Source of the DNA: an uncultured Prevotella sp. | Lineage (GTDB): Bacteria > Bacteroidota > Bacteroidia > Bacteroidales > Bacteroidaceae | Assembly (NCBI GenBank): GCA_947165435.1 | Contig: CAMVAI010000032.1 | Span: 1-34,070, forward strand | Length of the DNA stretch: 34,070 nt | Direction: 5' to 3' | Shown here: piece by piece, positions 6,783 to 14,068 of the stretch | Numbering within the stretch: position 1 is the first letter of the stretch | Layout: the number at the start of each line of letters is the position of its first letter | The notes under the pieces: model-generated | Seen by the model: only the letters and a program-made list of their open reading frames with translations | Told to the model about the DNA's origin: nothing | The model's database searches: none | Position numbers and translations under genes: made by a program

Positions 6783-9578
6783 ATGTTACGAAATATGCAA
6801 CAAGAAAACCGTACAGAAAAGCTGTTTCTTTTAGACGCCTACGCACTCATCTACCGTGCCTACTACGCCTTCATCAAGAACCCCCGCATCAACTCGAAGG
6901 GGCTGAACACATCGGCCATCGTGGGCTTTGTCAACACCCTGCACGAAGTGCTCACCAAGGAGAAACCCACCCACCTGGGCGTGGCCTTCGACCCCCACGG
7001 CCCCACGTTCCGCAGCGAGGCCTACCCGGCCTACAAGGCACAGCGCGAAGCCACCCCCGAAGACATCAAGCGCTCGGTGCCCATCATCAAGCAGATGCTC
7101 GAAGCATGGAACATACCCATCCTCGAAGCAGAGGGCTACGAGGCCGATGACGTGATAGGCACGTTGGCCACGGAGGCAGGACGCCGGGGCATCGAAACCT
7201 ACATGCTGACACCCGACAAAGACTATGGCCAGCTGGTCACTGACCGCGTGTTCATCTACCGACCGCAGCATGGCGGCGGCTACGAGGTGATGGGCACCGA
7301 AGAGGTGAAGGCAAAATACGCCATTCCATCGACACACGCCGTCATCGACCTGCTGGCACTCATGGGCGACTCGGCCGACAACTTCCCCGGTTGTCCCGGT
7401 GTGGGCGAAAAGACCGCTGCCAAGCTTATCAACGAGTTCGGCTCGGTGGAACAGCTCTTGGCGCGAACGGCAGAGGTAAAAGGAAAAATGCGCGAGAAGA
7501 TAGAACAGCATGTCGATGACATCCGGCTGAGCTACTTCCTGGCCACCATCAAGACCGACGTGCCCATCACCCTCGATATGGAGCAACTGAAGGTGACTGC
7601 CCCCGACGAAGAAAAACTGAGCCAACTGTTCGAAGAACTGGAGTTCAAGAGCCTGACGAGCAAGATTCTTAAAAAAACTGAAAAAACCGTAAAGCCTGCT
7701 AATCAACAACTCGATCTCTTTGCAGAATTTCCGACCGAAGAGGCAGGCGAGCCAAAATTCTCGAGTTTTGAGACGTTAAAAACGGTGCCTCACGACTATA
7801 AGCTCATTGATAATGAGGAAGATATGCAGAAAATTTGCCAAATTCTTCTGTCAGAGAAAATCGTCGTTCTAGATACAGAGACCACTTCCACGTCGCCTAT
7901 CGATGCCGAACTGGTGGGCATGAGCTTCGCAGTGCGCGAACATGAAGCCTACTACATCCCTACCCCACCCGACCGGCCAACAGCTCAGCGAGTGGTCGAT
8001 ATTTTCCGTCCGCTGTTCGAGAGCGATACCATCATCAAGGTGGGTCAGAACCTGAAGTACGACCTGGAGGTGCTGCGCAACTATGGCATCGTGCTCCATG
8101 CCCCGATGTGGGACACGATGATAGCCCACTACCTCATTCAGCCCGAGCTGCGCCACAACATGGATTATATGGCCGAAACCTACCTGCACTACAAGACCAT
8201 CCACATCGATGAGCTGATAGGTCCCAAGGGCAAGCAACAGAAAACCATGCGCGACCTGCCGCCCAGCGAAGTCTATGAGTATGCGTGCGAAGATGCCGAC
8301 ATCACCCTGCAGCTGAAGAACAAGCTGGAGCCGGAGCTGAAGAAGTATGACTGCGAAAAACTCTTCTACGACATCGAGATGCCGCTGATGCCCGTATTGG
8401 CCGAGATGGAGATGAACGGTGTCTGTCTCGACACGGCCTCGCTGGCCGAGACCTCGAAGCAGTTTACCCAGCGCATGCAGGAAATAGAGCAGCGCATCTA
8501 CGAGCTGGCCGGCGAGCAGTTTAACATTGCATCGCCCAAACAGGTGGGCGAGATACTGTTCGACAAACTGAAGATAGTAGAAAAGGCCAAGAAGACCAAG
8601 ACCGGCCAGTATGTCACGTCGGAAGAGGTGCTGCAACAGCTGAAGCACAAGCACGAAATCGTGGCCGACATCCTGGAGCATCGCGGGTTGAAAAAGCTCA
8701 TAGGCACGTATATCGATGCGCTGCCGAAACTGATTAATCCCCGTACCGGTCATATCCATACCTCGTTCAACCAGACCATCACGGCTACAGGTCGCCTGTC
8801 GTCGTCTGACCCCAACCTGCAAAACATCCCCATCCGCGGCGAGGATGGCAAGGAGATACGCAAGGCCTTCATACCCGAGCCCGGCTGTGTGTTCTTCTCG
8901 GCCGACTACAGCCAGATAGAGCTGCGCGTGATGGCCCATCTATCGGGCGACGAGCACATGATAGCCGTGTTCCGCGAGGGCAAGGACCTGCATGCCGCTA
9001 CGGCTGCCAACATCTATAAGAAACCCATCGAAGAGGTGACACGCGACGAACGTACGAAATCGAAACGCGCCAACTTCGGCATCATCTATGGCATCACGGT
9101 ATTTGGCTTGGCCGAGCGGTTGGACATACCCCGCGAGGAAGCCAGGATGCTCATAGACGGCTATTTCGACACCTTCCCGCAGGTTCATCAGTATATGGAG
9201 CAGTCGAAGGAGGTGGCTCGCCGTCAGGGCTACGTCACTACCCTCTTCGGGCGCCGCCGCTACTTGCCAGACATCAATTCGCAGAACGCTACCGTGCGCG
9301 GCTTTGCCGAGCGCAACGCCATCAATGCGCCCATCCAGGGTACGGCTGCCGACATCATCAAGGTGGCCATGATTCGCATCCACGAGCGTTTCCAGCGCGA
9401 GGCCATCCGTAGCAAGATGATACTACAGGTGCATGACGAACTGAACTTCTCGGTCTATCCCGACGAGAAAGAGCAGGTGGAGCGCATCGTGCTCGAAGAA
9501 ATGCAGAACGCCTTCCACATGCAGGTGCCCCTCGTGGCAGACTCCGGCTTCGGCAGCAACTGGCTGGAGGCGCACTAA
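6783..9578 (+). CDS. polA: DNA polymerase I
   Basis: PolA (931 residues) fills gaps and removes RNA primers. The N-terminal 5'-3' exonuclease covers about 1-300 (LFLLDAYALIYRAYYAF; EGYEADDVIGTLA; GDSADNFPGCPGVGEKTA). The 3'-5' proofreading domain is intact: VLDTETTS near 362, GQNLKYDLEVL, and YACEDADITL. The polymerase has motif A DYSQIELR near 707, motif B RTKSKRANFGIIYG near 756 and motif C VHDEL near 882. Phe in NFGIIYG is the residue type of E. coli Pol I that disfavours dideoxynucleotides. Met5 is a possible alternative start. It diverges from the polyprenyl synthase gene and ends 47 bases before a strong hairpin. Confidence 0.97.
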   Translation: MLRNMQQENRTEKLFLLDAYALIYRAYYAFIKNPRINSKGLNTSAIVGFVNTLHEVLTKEKPTHLGVAFDPHGPTFRSEAYPAYKAQREATPEDIKRSVPIIKQMLEAWNIPILEAEGYEADDVIGTLATEAGRRGIETYMLTPDKDYGQLVTDRVFIYRPQHGGGYEVMGTEEVKAKYAIPSTHAVIDLLALMGDSADNFPGCPGVGEKTAAKLINEFGSVEQLLARTAEVKGKMREKIEQHVDDIRLSYFLATIKTDVPITLDMEQLKVTAPDEEKLSQLFEELEFKSLTSKILKKTEKTVKPANQQLDLFAEFPTEEAGEPKFSSFETLKTVPHDYKLIDNEEDMQKICQILLSEKIVVLDTETTSTSPIDAELVGMSFAVREHEAYYIPTPPDRPTAQRVVDIFRPLFESDTIIKVGQNLKYDLEVLRNYGIVLHAPMWDTMIAHYLIQPELRHNMDYMAETYLHYKTIHIDELIGPKGKQQKTMRDLPPSEVYEYACEDADITLQLKNKLEPELKKYDCEKLFYDIEMPLMPVLAEMEMNGVCLDTASLAETSKQFTQRMQEIEQRIYELAGEQFNIASPKQVGEILFDKLKIVEKAKKTKTGQYVTSEEVLQQLKHKHEIVADILEHRGLKKLIGTYIDALPKLINPRTGHIHTSFNQTITATGRLSSSDPNLQNIPIRGEDGKEIRKAFIPEPGCVFFSADYSQIELRVMAHLSGDEHMIAVFREGKDLHAATAANIYKKPIEEVTRDERTKSKRANFGIIYGITVFGLAERLDIPREEARMLIDGYFDTFPQVHQYMEQSKEVARRQGYVTTLFGRRRYLPDINSQNATVRGFAERNAINAPIQGTAADIIKVAMIRIHERFQREAIRSKMILQVHDELNFSVYPDEKEQVERIVLEEMQNAFHMQVPLVADSGFGSNWLEAH

Positions 9579-9625
9579 GTGGTCAGGATATTGCAAGAGG
9601 GTCGAAACAATTCTCTGAAAGTTTT

Positions 9626-9667
9626 AATACTAATTTTTGCCGGTATCGGCAAAAATTAGTATTTTTG
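9626..9667 (+). terminator. Perfect 17-base-pair hairpin containing a promoter-like sequence
   Basis: AATACTAATTTTTGCCG (9626-9642) pairs perfectly with 9647-9663 around a GTAT loop, and four bases TTTG follow. It can end polA transcription. The same bases also contain TTTG at 9636-9639, a 20-base spacer and TATTTTTG at 9660-9667, an exact match to the Bacteroidota promoter consensus pointing right. Downstream there is only the antisense of the methyltransferase gene's 3' end. It is therefore a terminator, a promoter for an antisense RNA, or both. Confidence 0.7.
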
Positions 9668-9729
9668 CAGCAGAAAAACGGAATAAAAACTTGCCGATAG
9701 CAGTGATGGAATATATTTCAGTGATAAAT

Positions 9730-10263
9730 CTATCGCAGCATGAGCGATTCGGCAAACTTATAGATGATGATGCCGGCGGTGACAGAGACATTCATGGAGT
9801 GCTTGGTACCCAGTTGAGGAATTTCTAAACAGCCGTCGGAGGCATCCACCACTTCCTGGTGTACGCCTTTCACCTCGTTGCCCATCACTACAGCGTATTT
9901 CCGTGCCCGCTGAGGCACGAACGTATGCAGATTGGTACTATGTTCTACCTGCTCTACTGAAAGCACCGTATAGCCAAAATTCTGCAATTCTTCTACAGCA
10001 TCCAGTGCGGTGTTATAATATCTCCAAAAAACACTCTCTTCGGCACCCAGCGCCGTCTTGTGTATCTCGGTCGATGGCGGTGTCTGGCAGATGCCGCACA
10101 GATAGACTGCCTCCACGCGGAAAGCATCACAGGTACGAAACACACTGCCTATATTATACATAGAGCGCACATCGTCCAATACCACGATTAATGGCAATTT
10201 CTCGGCCTCGCGATACTCTTCTACCGTGAGGCGTTTCATCTCGATAGTCCTTATCTTTCGCAT
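9730..10263 (-). CDS. SpoU/TrmH-family RNA 2'-O-methyltransferase
   Basis: This 177-residue SPOUT-class enzyme should methylate a ribose 2'-OH in tRNA or rRNA using S-adenosylmethionine. All three SpoU motifs are present: NIGSVFRTCDAF (motif 1), VVMGNEVKGV (motif 2) and IPQLGTKHSMNVSVTAG (motif 3, the knotted SAM-binding loop). It has only the catalytic domain, without the N-terminal substrate-binding domain of TrmB/RlmB relatives, so the target base cannot be assigned. Two ATGs are adjacent (10266 and 10263); another at 10239 gives a shorter protein. The promoter -7 box ends only 5-8 bases from the first ATGs, so the mRNA may be leaderless. It is divergent from nadA across the putative origin. 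Confidence 0.9.
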   Translation of the reverse strand: MRKIRTIEMKRLTVEEYREAEKLPLIVVLDDVRSMYNIGSVFRTCDAFRVEAVYLCGICQTPPSTEIHKTALGAEESVFWRYYNTALDAVEELQNFGYTVLSVEQVEHSTNLHTFVPQRARKYAVVMGNEVKGVHQEVVDASDGCLEIPQLGTKHSMNVSVTAGIIIYKFAESLMLR

Positions 10264-10270
10264 CATGCTG

Positions 10271-10301
10271 CAAAGTTACGAAAAGTTGAGCGCAAAACAA
10301 A
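10271..10301 (-). promoter_or_regulatory. Promoter of the RNA methyltransferase gene
   Basis: On the - strand TTTG (complement of 10298-10301) is followed after 19 bases by TAACTTTG (complement of 10271-10278), a full consensus match. The expected transcription start, about 10265-10266, coincides with the first ATG. Confidence 0.75.
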
Positions 10302-10341
10302 AGAAACCTGTTTCTTTTTTTTGCCGAGACAGAGTAACTTC

Positions 10342-10388
10342 GCGCTGAAAGCGCAGGAACGATGTATAAAATTTACACATCGTTCCTG
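10342..10388. other. Hairpin cluster left of the putative origin
   Basis: CAGGAACGATGT at 10354-10365 pairs perfectly with ACATCGTTCCTG at 10377-10388 around an 11-base loop. Just before it, GCGC/GCGC around TGAAA (10342-10354) forms a smaller stem. The role is unknown; it could be a structured RNA leader, a transcription block or a protein-binding palindrome at the edge of the origin. Confidence 0.6.
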
Positions 10389-10439
10389 TCCTGTTGTATA
10401 TACTTCCTAATAAAAAAAATATGACACCTAAGCCATGAA

Positions 10440-10836
10440 ATGTTTTATCATGAAAAGTGTGGATAAACATGTGGAAAACCCCGTTAATAATGAGTTGACA
10501 AGTAGTGAATAAATAGTGAATAGCCACGGCGCGACCACCCCAAGCGTGGATAGAAGGCATAAAAAGCAGGTTTATCAGACACTTTTCCACCGTTTTTTGC
10601 AGGAAAAAGATATAAACTTATTAATTTTGCACCGAAAAAGCAGAATGTGGATAAGATGCTTATCGCGCTAACAGTCAGCGGATAAAAATAAACAGCGGGT
10701 GTGAATAAGCCACAGTACGATATGGATAGCCAAATGGGCAAGAAAACGGGCAGAAAGTTTTGCACATATCAACACCCTATCATCTTATTCTTTCTCTTTT
10801 TTTTAAAAAGAAAAAAATAAAAAATAAAAAAATGAT
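10440..10836. other. oriC: Candidate chromosome replication origin (DnaA-box cluster)
   Basis: The gap between the methyltransferase gene and nadA holds two perfect DnaA boxes, TGTGGATAA at 10458-10466 and 10646-10654. Two single-mismatch boxes in the same orientation are TGTGGAAAA at 10470-10478 and TGTGAATAA at 10700-10708. Weaker ones are near 10545, 10583 and 10721. TAGTGAATA occurs twice 11 bases apart (10503-10511, 10514-10522), one helical turn. The third box runs into the palindrome GATAAGATGCTTATC (10650-10664). The right end (about 10786-10836) is almost pure A/T and could be the unwinding element. The two parS sites lie about 10 kb to the left. The boxes are seen; origin function is inferred. 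Confidence 0.72.
10622..10629 (+). promoter_or_regulatory. Possible -7 element within the origin, toward nadA
   Basis: TAATTTTG matches TAnnTTTG; the nearest upstream TTTG (10596-10599) is 22 bases away, slightly longer than usual. If used, nadA would have a leader of about 200 bases and transcription would cross the right half of the candidate origin. No better nadA promoter was seen closer to the gene. Confidence 0.4.
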
Positions 10837-11784
10837 ATGATGTTGAAAACTGAAGAATTGAAACAAGAGATTCGCCGCTTGTGCAAGGAGAAAGACGCCA
10901 TCATCCTGGCACACTACTACACTGTGGGCGACATTCAGGATGTGGCCGACTTCGTGGGCGATTCGCTGGCCTTGGCCCGCAAGGCTGCAGAGACGAATGC
11001 GCGGATGATGGTGATGTGCGGCGTACACTTTATGGCCGAGACCTGCAAGCTGCTGTCGCCGGAGAAGACGGTGCTCTGTCCTGACCCCGAGGCGGGCTGT
11101 TCGCTGGCCGACTCGTGCCGGGCAGAAGACCTCAGGAAGTTCAAGCAGGAGCATGAGGGCTATATGGTGGTGTCGTATGTCAACACCACGGCAGCCGTGA
11201 AGGCGCTGACCGACGTGGTGGTGACCAGCGGCAATGCGAAGAAGGTGATAGACCAGTTGCCGGAGGATGCCAAGATCATCTTCGGTCCCGACTACAACCT
11301 GGGCAACTATATCAACGAGGTGACGGGCCGCAAGATGCTGCTCTGGAATGGCGGCTGTCATGTGCATGAACGCTTCTCGGTATCGAAGATTATGGAGCTG
11401 AAACGGCAGTACCCCGAGGCCGTGGTGATGGCCCATCTGGAGTGTAAGGGCCCTGTGCTGGCGCTGGCCGACGTGAAGGGCAGCACGGCAGACATGCTGC
11501 GCGAGGCACGCCAGAACCCTGCCACACAGTTTATCGTGGCCACAGAGGCCGGTATTTTGCACGAGCTGCAGCGCACGTGTCCCGATAAGCAATTCATCCC
11601 CGTACCACCCGAAATCAGCGAGAGCGGCCTGGAATGCTCATGCAACGAGTGCCAGTATATGAAGCTGAACACGCTGGAGAAGGTGTACCGCTGTCTGGTC
11701 GATGAACAGCCGCAGATAGAGATTGACCCCGAGCTGGCCCGTGAGGCCGTGAAGCCCATCGAGCGCATGCTGGAGCTGAGCTGA
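10837..11784 (+). CDS. nadA: Quinolinate synthase
   Basis: NadA (315 residues) condenses iminoaspartate with dihydroxyacetone phosphate to make quinolinate in NAD biosynthesis, using an oxygen-sensitive [4Fe-4S] cluster. The three cluster cysteines are recognisable: C61 in VMCGVHFMAET, C174 in NGGCHVHERF and C272 in CNECQYMK. Other family segments include ILAHYYTVGDIQDVADFVGDS and TEAGILHELQ. The gene begins with two ATGs; either could be used. nadB and nadC are not next to it. It converges with the CotH-family gene, and a three-unit tandem repeat fills the short gap. It lies directly right of the A/T-rich edge of the candidate origin. Confidence 0.96.
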   Translation: MMLKTEELKQEIRRLCKEKDAIILAHYYTVGDIQDVADFVGDSLALARKAAETNARMMVMCGVHFMAETCKLLSPEKTVLCPDPEAGCSLADSCRAEDLRKFKQEHEGYMVVSYVNTTAAVKALTDVVVTSGNAKKVIDQLPEDAKIIFGPDYNLGNYINEVTGRKMLLWNGGCHVHERFSVSKIMELKRQYPEAVVMAHLECKGPVLALADVKGSTADMLREARQNPATQFIVATEAGILHELQRTCPDKQFIPVPPEISESGLECSCNECQYMKLNTLEKVYRCLVDEQPQIEIDPELAREAVKPIERMLELS

Positions 11785-11804
11785 GGTTGGGTCTTATGGA
11801 GGCT

Positions 11805-11869
11805 GTACTCCCCTATACTGTCAGCGCTGCCTCCTATACTATCAGCGTGCTCCCCTACCCTATCTGACG
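11805..11869. repeat. 21-22-base tandem repeat, three units, between nadA and cotH
   Basis: Imperfect units start at 11805, 11827 and 11848, each with a ctcc..tata.t.tcagcg pattern. The third unit covers the last codons and stop of the convergent CotH-family gene (stop 11860-11862). Confidence 0.7.
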
Positions 11870-13551
11870 ATGTATTTCTTACCGTCTTTGATGTATATGC
11901 CTTTGTGCATGCCGTCAAGACGGTTTATTTTTTGTCCGTTCAGGTTATAGACGGGTGTTAATGCAGGCGTGTTGAAGCCGGATGCCGATGTGGGTGTATC
12001 GTAGCTGTTTTCTACCTCGTGTATGCCGTCTGTGGGGTTCGTGGTGGGCTTGAAGACATGCTCGTCGAGATATTGCATGTGGCGCGCCAGCCAATAGGTG
12101 ATATAGTATATTTCCGACTCGAAGTCTATCTCTTCTCCCTTGACGTCTGAATCTTCTGACCATAGCTCCTCTTCGCGGGCGGCAGCACCACTGAAGTCTA
12201 ATTGGTCAAAATATTCGGCATATCGCTTGACAAGGCTGTCGGTAGAAAGCACACTTTGCCGCAGTTCTCTATAGCGTTTTGCCACAGCGTCATTCCATCC
12301 GTCAACATTGAGCGTTGAAAGACGGTAAGTAAGGTTGATATGTGGCTCCATCTTGTATTCTGGCGAATGAGCACCGGCGGTACCTGTCAGATAATAGTCG
12401 AGCATTTTCGACCCTGCCGACAAGTCTAAATCCCAGACAGCCGGTGTCAGCCGTTTGTCTTTGGTTTTGTCATACACCGCCCAGTACATGTTTTTTCCTA
12501 CGTTATCGCACGCATTCAGTGCGTTGATAAATACAAAATAGTCTATCAGTGCCGGTATATCGAAGTATTCTGATATGTGTTTTCTGAATTCGTCGTCACT
12601 ACTGGTAGCCACGAAGTTGATAGCGTTCCACAGCGTGCTCCAATCGGTTTCAGGGGCATCGTCCAGCTCTGGGTATTTCACTTCGAAGGTGTCCCACGTC
12701 TCGCTCTTGTTATCGTAAACTGAGGGATAGTTGTACATCATGGATGCTCCATAGCTTGCCGACTTATACAGACAGCCGCGTATCTCGCCCGTGTTCTTGT
12801 CCACCTTCTTCAGCTTCATTTCCTTGCGGTCCATGGCCTCGGTGAGACAGTAGATGCCGCGATACTCCCTGTTGAGGAATAGCTCCACTACCCTACCTCG
12901 CACGCCCGACAGTGCCTCGGGTTCCTGGTCGGCATAATAGGGCTTGCGGGCCATGTCGTTCCACAGCTCGGTGGCTATGCGGTTGCGCAGTCGGAAGAGG
13001 TCAGCCTGTCCGGCATCGAGTATCCAGCTGTCGTCCTTGCGCAGTCCGAAGAACTGCACGTCGTCATCGAACTTGATCTTGTAGTTGCGCTTGTGTTTGT
13101 CGGCAGCATTGGTGGTACCGCCGCGCCATTTTATCTTGCCCGTCAGCTGCACTTTCGATGCCTCGTCGGGCATATACACGCTGACGGTAGCCTGCTGGTA
13201 GTCGTAGCCGAAGTCACCTTCCAGGTGTACGATGGGCAGGAAAGTGAACGTGATGCTGGACGTAATGACATACATATCCCGGTTGCGGACGGTCATCGGG
13301 TATGTCTTGCCGCCGGCAATGCTGCGGAAGAAATAGCTGCCGTTCACCTTGCTGCCGTTGATGCGCAGGTCTGACCATCCTTCGTCCAGCTCTACGGTGT
13401 ATGTCCGGCTGCTGCCGAAGTGCTGCTGCGGTATGGTGACCATCATGGTGTTAGCCTGATAGTCATAGACCACCGGCCTGCCATTGATGCGCATTTGCGC
13501 ATAGACAGCAGTACACAGCACGGACAGCATGACGGTCAGCAGATGTCTCAT
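11860..13551 (-). CDS. Secreted CotH-family protein kinase-like protein with Bacteroidota C-terminal tail
   Basis: The 563-residue protein starts with a signal peptide (MRHLLTVMLSVLCTAVYAQ). A beta-rich region of about 20-125 follows. The CotH fold covers roughly 130-480: KIKWRGGTT, HKRNYKIKF, RLRNRIATELW, VVELFLNREYRGIYCLTE and TPAVWDLDLS. Spore-coat CotH is an atypical kinase that phosphorylates secreted proteins; whether this one is active cannot be told. The end (VYNLNGQKI, KGIYIKDGKKYIVR) is the tail type seen on Bacteroidota exported proteins and resembles type IX secretion sorting domains. porZ is nearby. The -7 promoter box ends six bases before the ATG, so the mRNA may be leaderless. 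The terminal codons lie in a tandem repeat. Confidence 0.85.
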   Translation of the reverse strand: MRHLLTVMLSVLCTAVYAQMRINGRPVVYDYQANTMMVTIPQQHFGSSRTYTVELDEGWSDLRINGSKVNGSYFFRSIAGGKTYPMTVRNRDMYVITSSITFTFLPIVHLEGDFGYDYQQATVSVYMPDEASKVQLTGKIKWRGGTTNAADKHKRNYKIKFDDDVQFFGLRKDDSWILDAGQADLFRLRNRIATELWNDMARKPYYADQEPEALSGVRGRVVELFLNREYRGIYCLTEAMDRKEMKLKKVDKNTGEIRGCLYKSASYGASMMYNYPSVYDNKSETWDTFEVKYPELDDAPETDWSTLWNAINFVATSSDDEFRKHISEYFDIPALIDYFVFINALNACDNVGKNMYWAVYDKTKDKRLTPAVWDLDLSAGSKMLDYYLTGTAGAHSPEYKMEPHINLTYRLSTLNVDGWNDAVAKRYRELRQSVLSTDSLVKRYAEYFDQLDFSGAAAREEELWSEDSDVKGEEIDFESEIYYITYWLARHMQYLDEHVFKPTTNPTDGIHEVENSYDTPTSASGFNTPALTPVYNLNGQKINRLDGMHKGIYIKDGKKYIVR

Positions 13552-13557
13552 CGGCTA

Positions 13558-13588
13558 CAAAGGTACGAAGAAGTGGCGACAATACAAA
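13558..13588 (-). promoter_or_regulatory. Promoter of the CotH-family gene
   Basis: On the - strand TTTG (complement of 13585-13588), 19 bases and TACCTTTG (complement of 13558-13565) form a full consensus. It separates cotH transcription from the upstream porZ-gtrA group. Predicted start of transcription is about 13552, essentially at the ATG. Confidence 0.75.
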
Positions 13589-13605
13589 GAAAAAACAAAA
13601 CAATC

Positions 13606-13659
13606 ATTTTTCATGTTATTTTTCCTTGAAGGATTTTTCATGTTGTTTTTTCTTGAAGG
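13606..13659. repeat. 27-base tandem duplication at the gtrA stop codon
   Basis: Two copies (13606-13632 and 13633-13659) differ at two bases. One is inside gtrA and encodes part of its Lys-rich tail. In the other, the CAA codon position has become the TAA stop. The duplication therefore lies across the stop codon. Confidence 0.85.
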
Positions 13660-14068
13660 CAAAGAATCGCTGACCCAAGTAGTTGAATGCAATGAACAGG
13701 CACATGCCTAAGCCCATGGATATGTTCTCCTTGATGACTGTGTCGAACCCAGACAGCAGCCATTCTATCAGCGGCTTGGCCATACCATAGGCCAGCAGAT
13801 AGCAGATTACGATATTGATGGTGAATCGCAAGAGCGACCCCCACCCTTTTTCGTGATACTGGAAGGTGAAATGCTTGTTGAGCAGATAGCTGCAGATGCT
13901 GCCGAAGAAATAGTTGGAGGCTGACGAGAACCAATAGCCCAAGTGGAAGACATTATAGAATATGAACATAATAGAGGTGCCAACAATGGTGTTGACCACT
14001 CCAACCATGACAAACTTAATGAAAGTCTTGTCGGCAAACAGCTGTATGACTTTATTTCGTAACAACAT
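13616..14068 (-). CDS. GtrA-family membrane protein
   Basis: This 150-residue protein has four predicted membrane helices: FVMVGVVNTIVGTSIMFIF, a central helix before YLLNKHFTF, the LLRFTINIVICYLLAYGMA segment, and GLGMCLFIAFNYLGQRFFAF. The K(F)xxVGxxNT opening and YxxxRxFxF-type ends (LLNKHFTFQ, GQRFFAFKK) are the GtrA pattern. GtrA proteins are thought to flip polyprenyl-phosphate sugars across the inner membrane for lipopolysaccharide or wall decoration. ATG 14068 is chosen; the long upstream in-frame extension overlaps the previous gene and is not homologous. Its start overlaps the end of the GT-C-like gene by 17 bases, indicating coupled translation. A 27-base repeat covers its stop. Confidence 0.88.
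   Translation of the reverse strand: MLLRNKVIQLFADKTFIKFVMVGVVNTIVGTSIMFIFYNVFHLGYWFSSASNYFFGSICSYLLNKHFTFQYHEKGWGSLLRFTINIVICYLLAYGMAKPLIEWLLSGFDTVIKENISMGLGMCLFIAFNYLGQRFFAFKKKQHEKSFKEK

Noticed and set aside
9637..9828. 63-codon + strand frame downstream of the palindrome promoter
   Set aside because: Most of it is antisense to the conserved SpoU motif 3 region, so a protein product is unlikely; an antisense RNA remains possible.
10276..10765. Two - strand reading frames (about 104 and 93 codons) in the gap left of nadA
   Set aside because: They overlap each other and the DnaA-box cluster, have no recognisable family and no plausible coding pattern.
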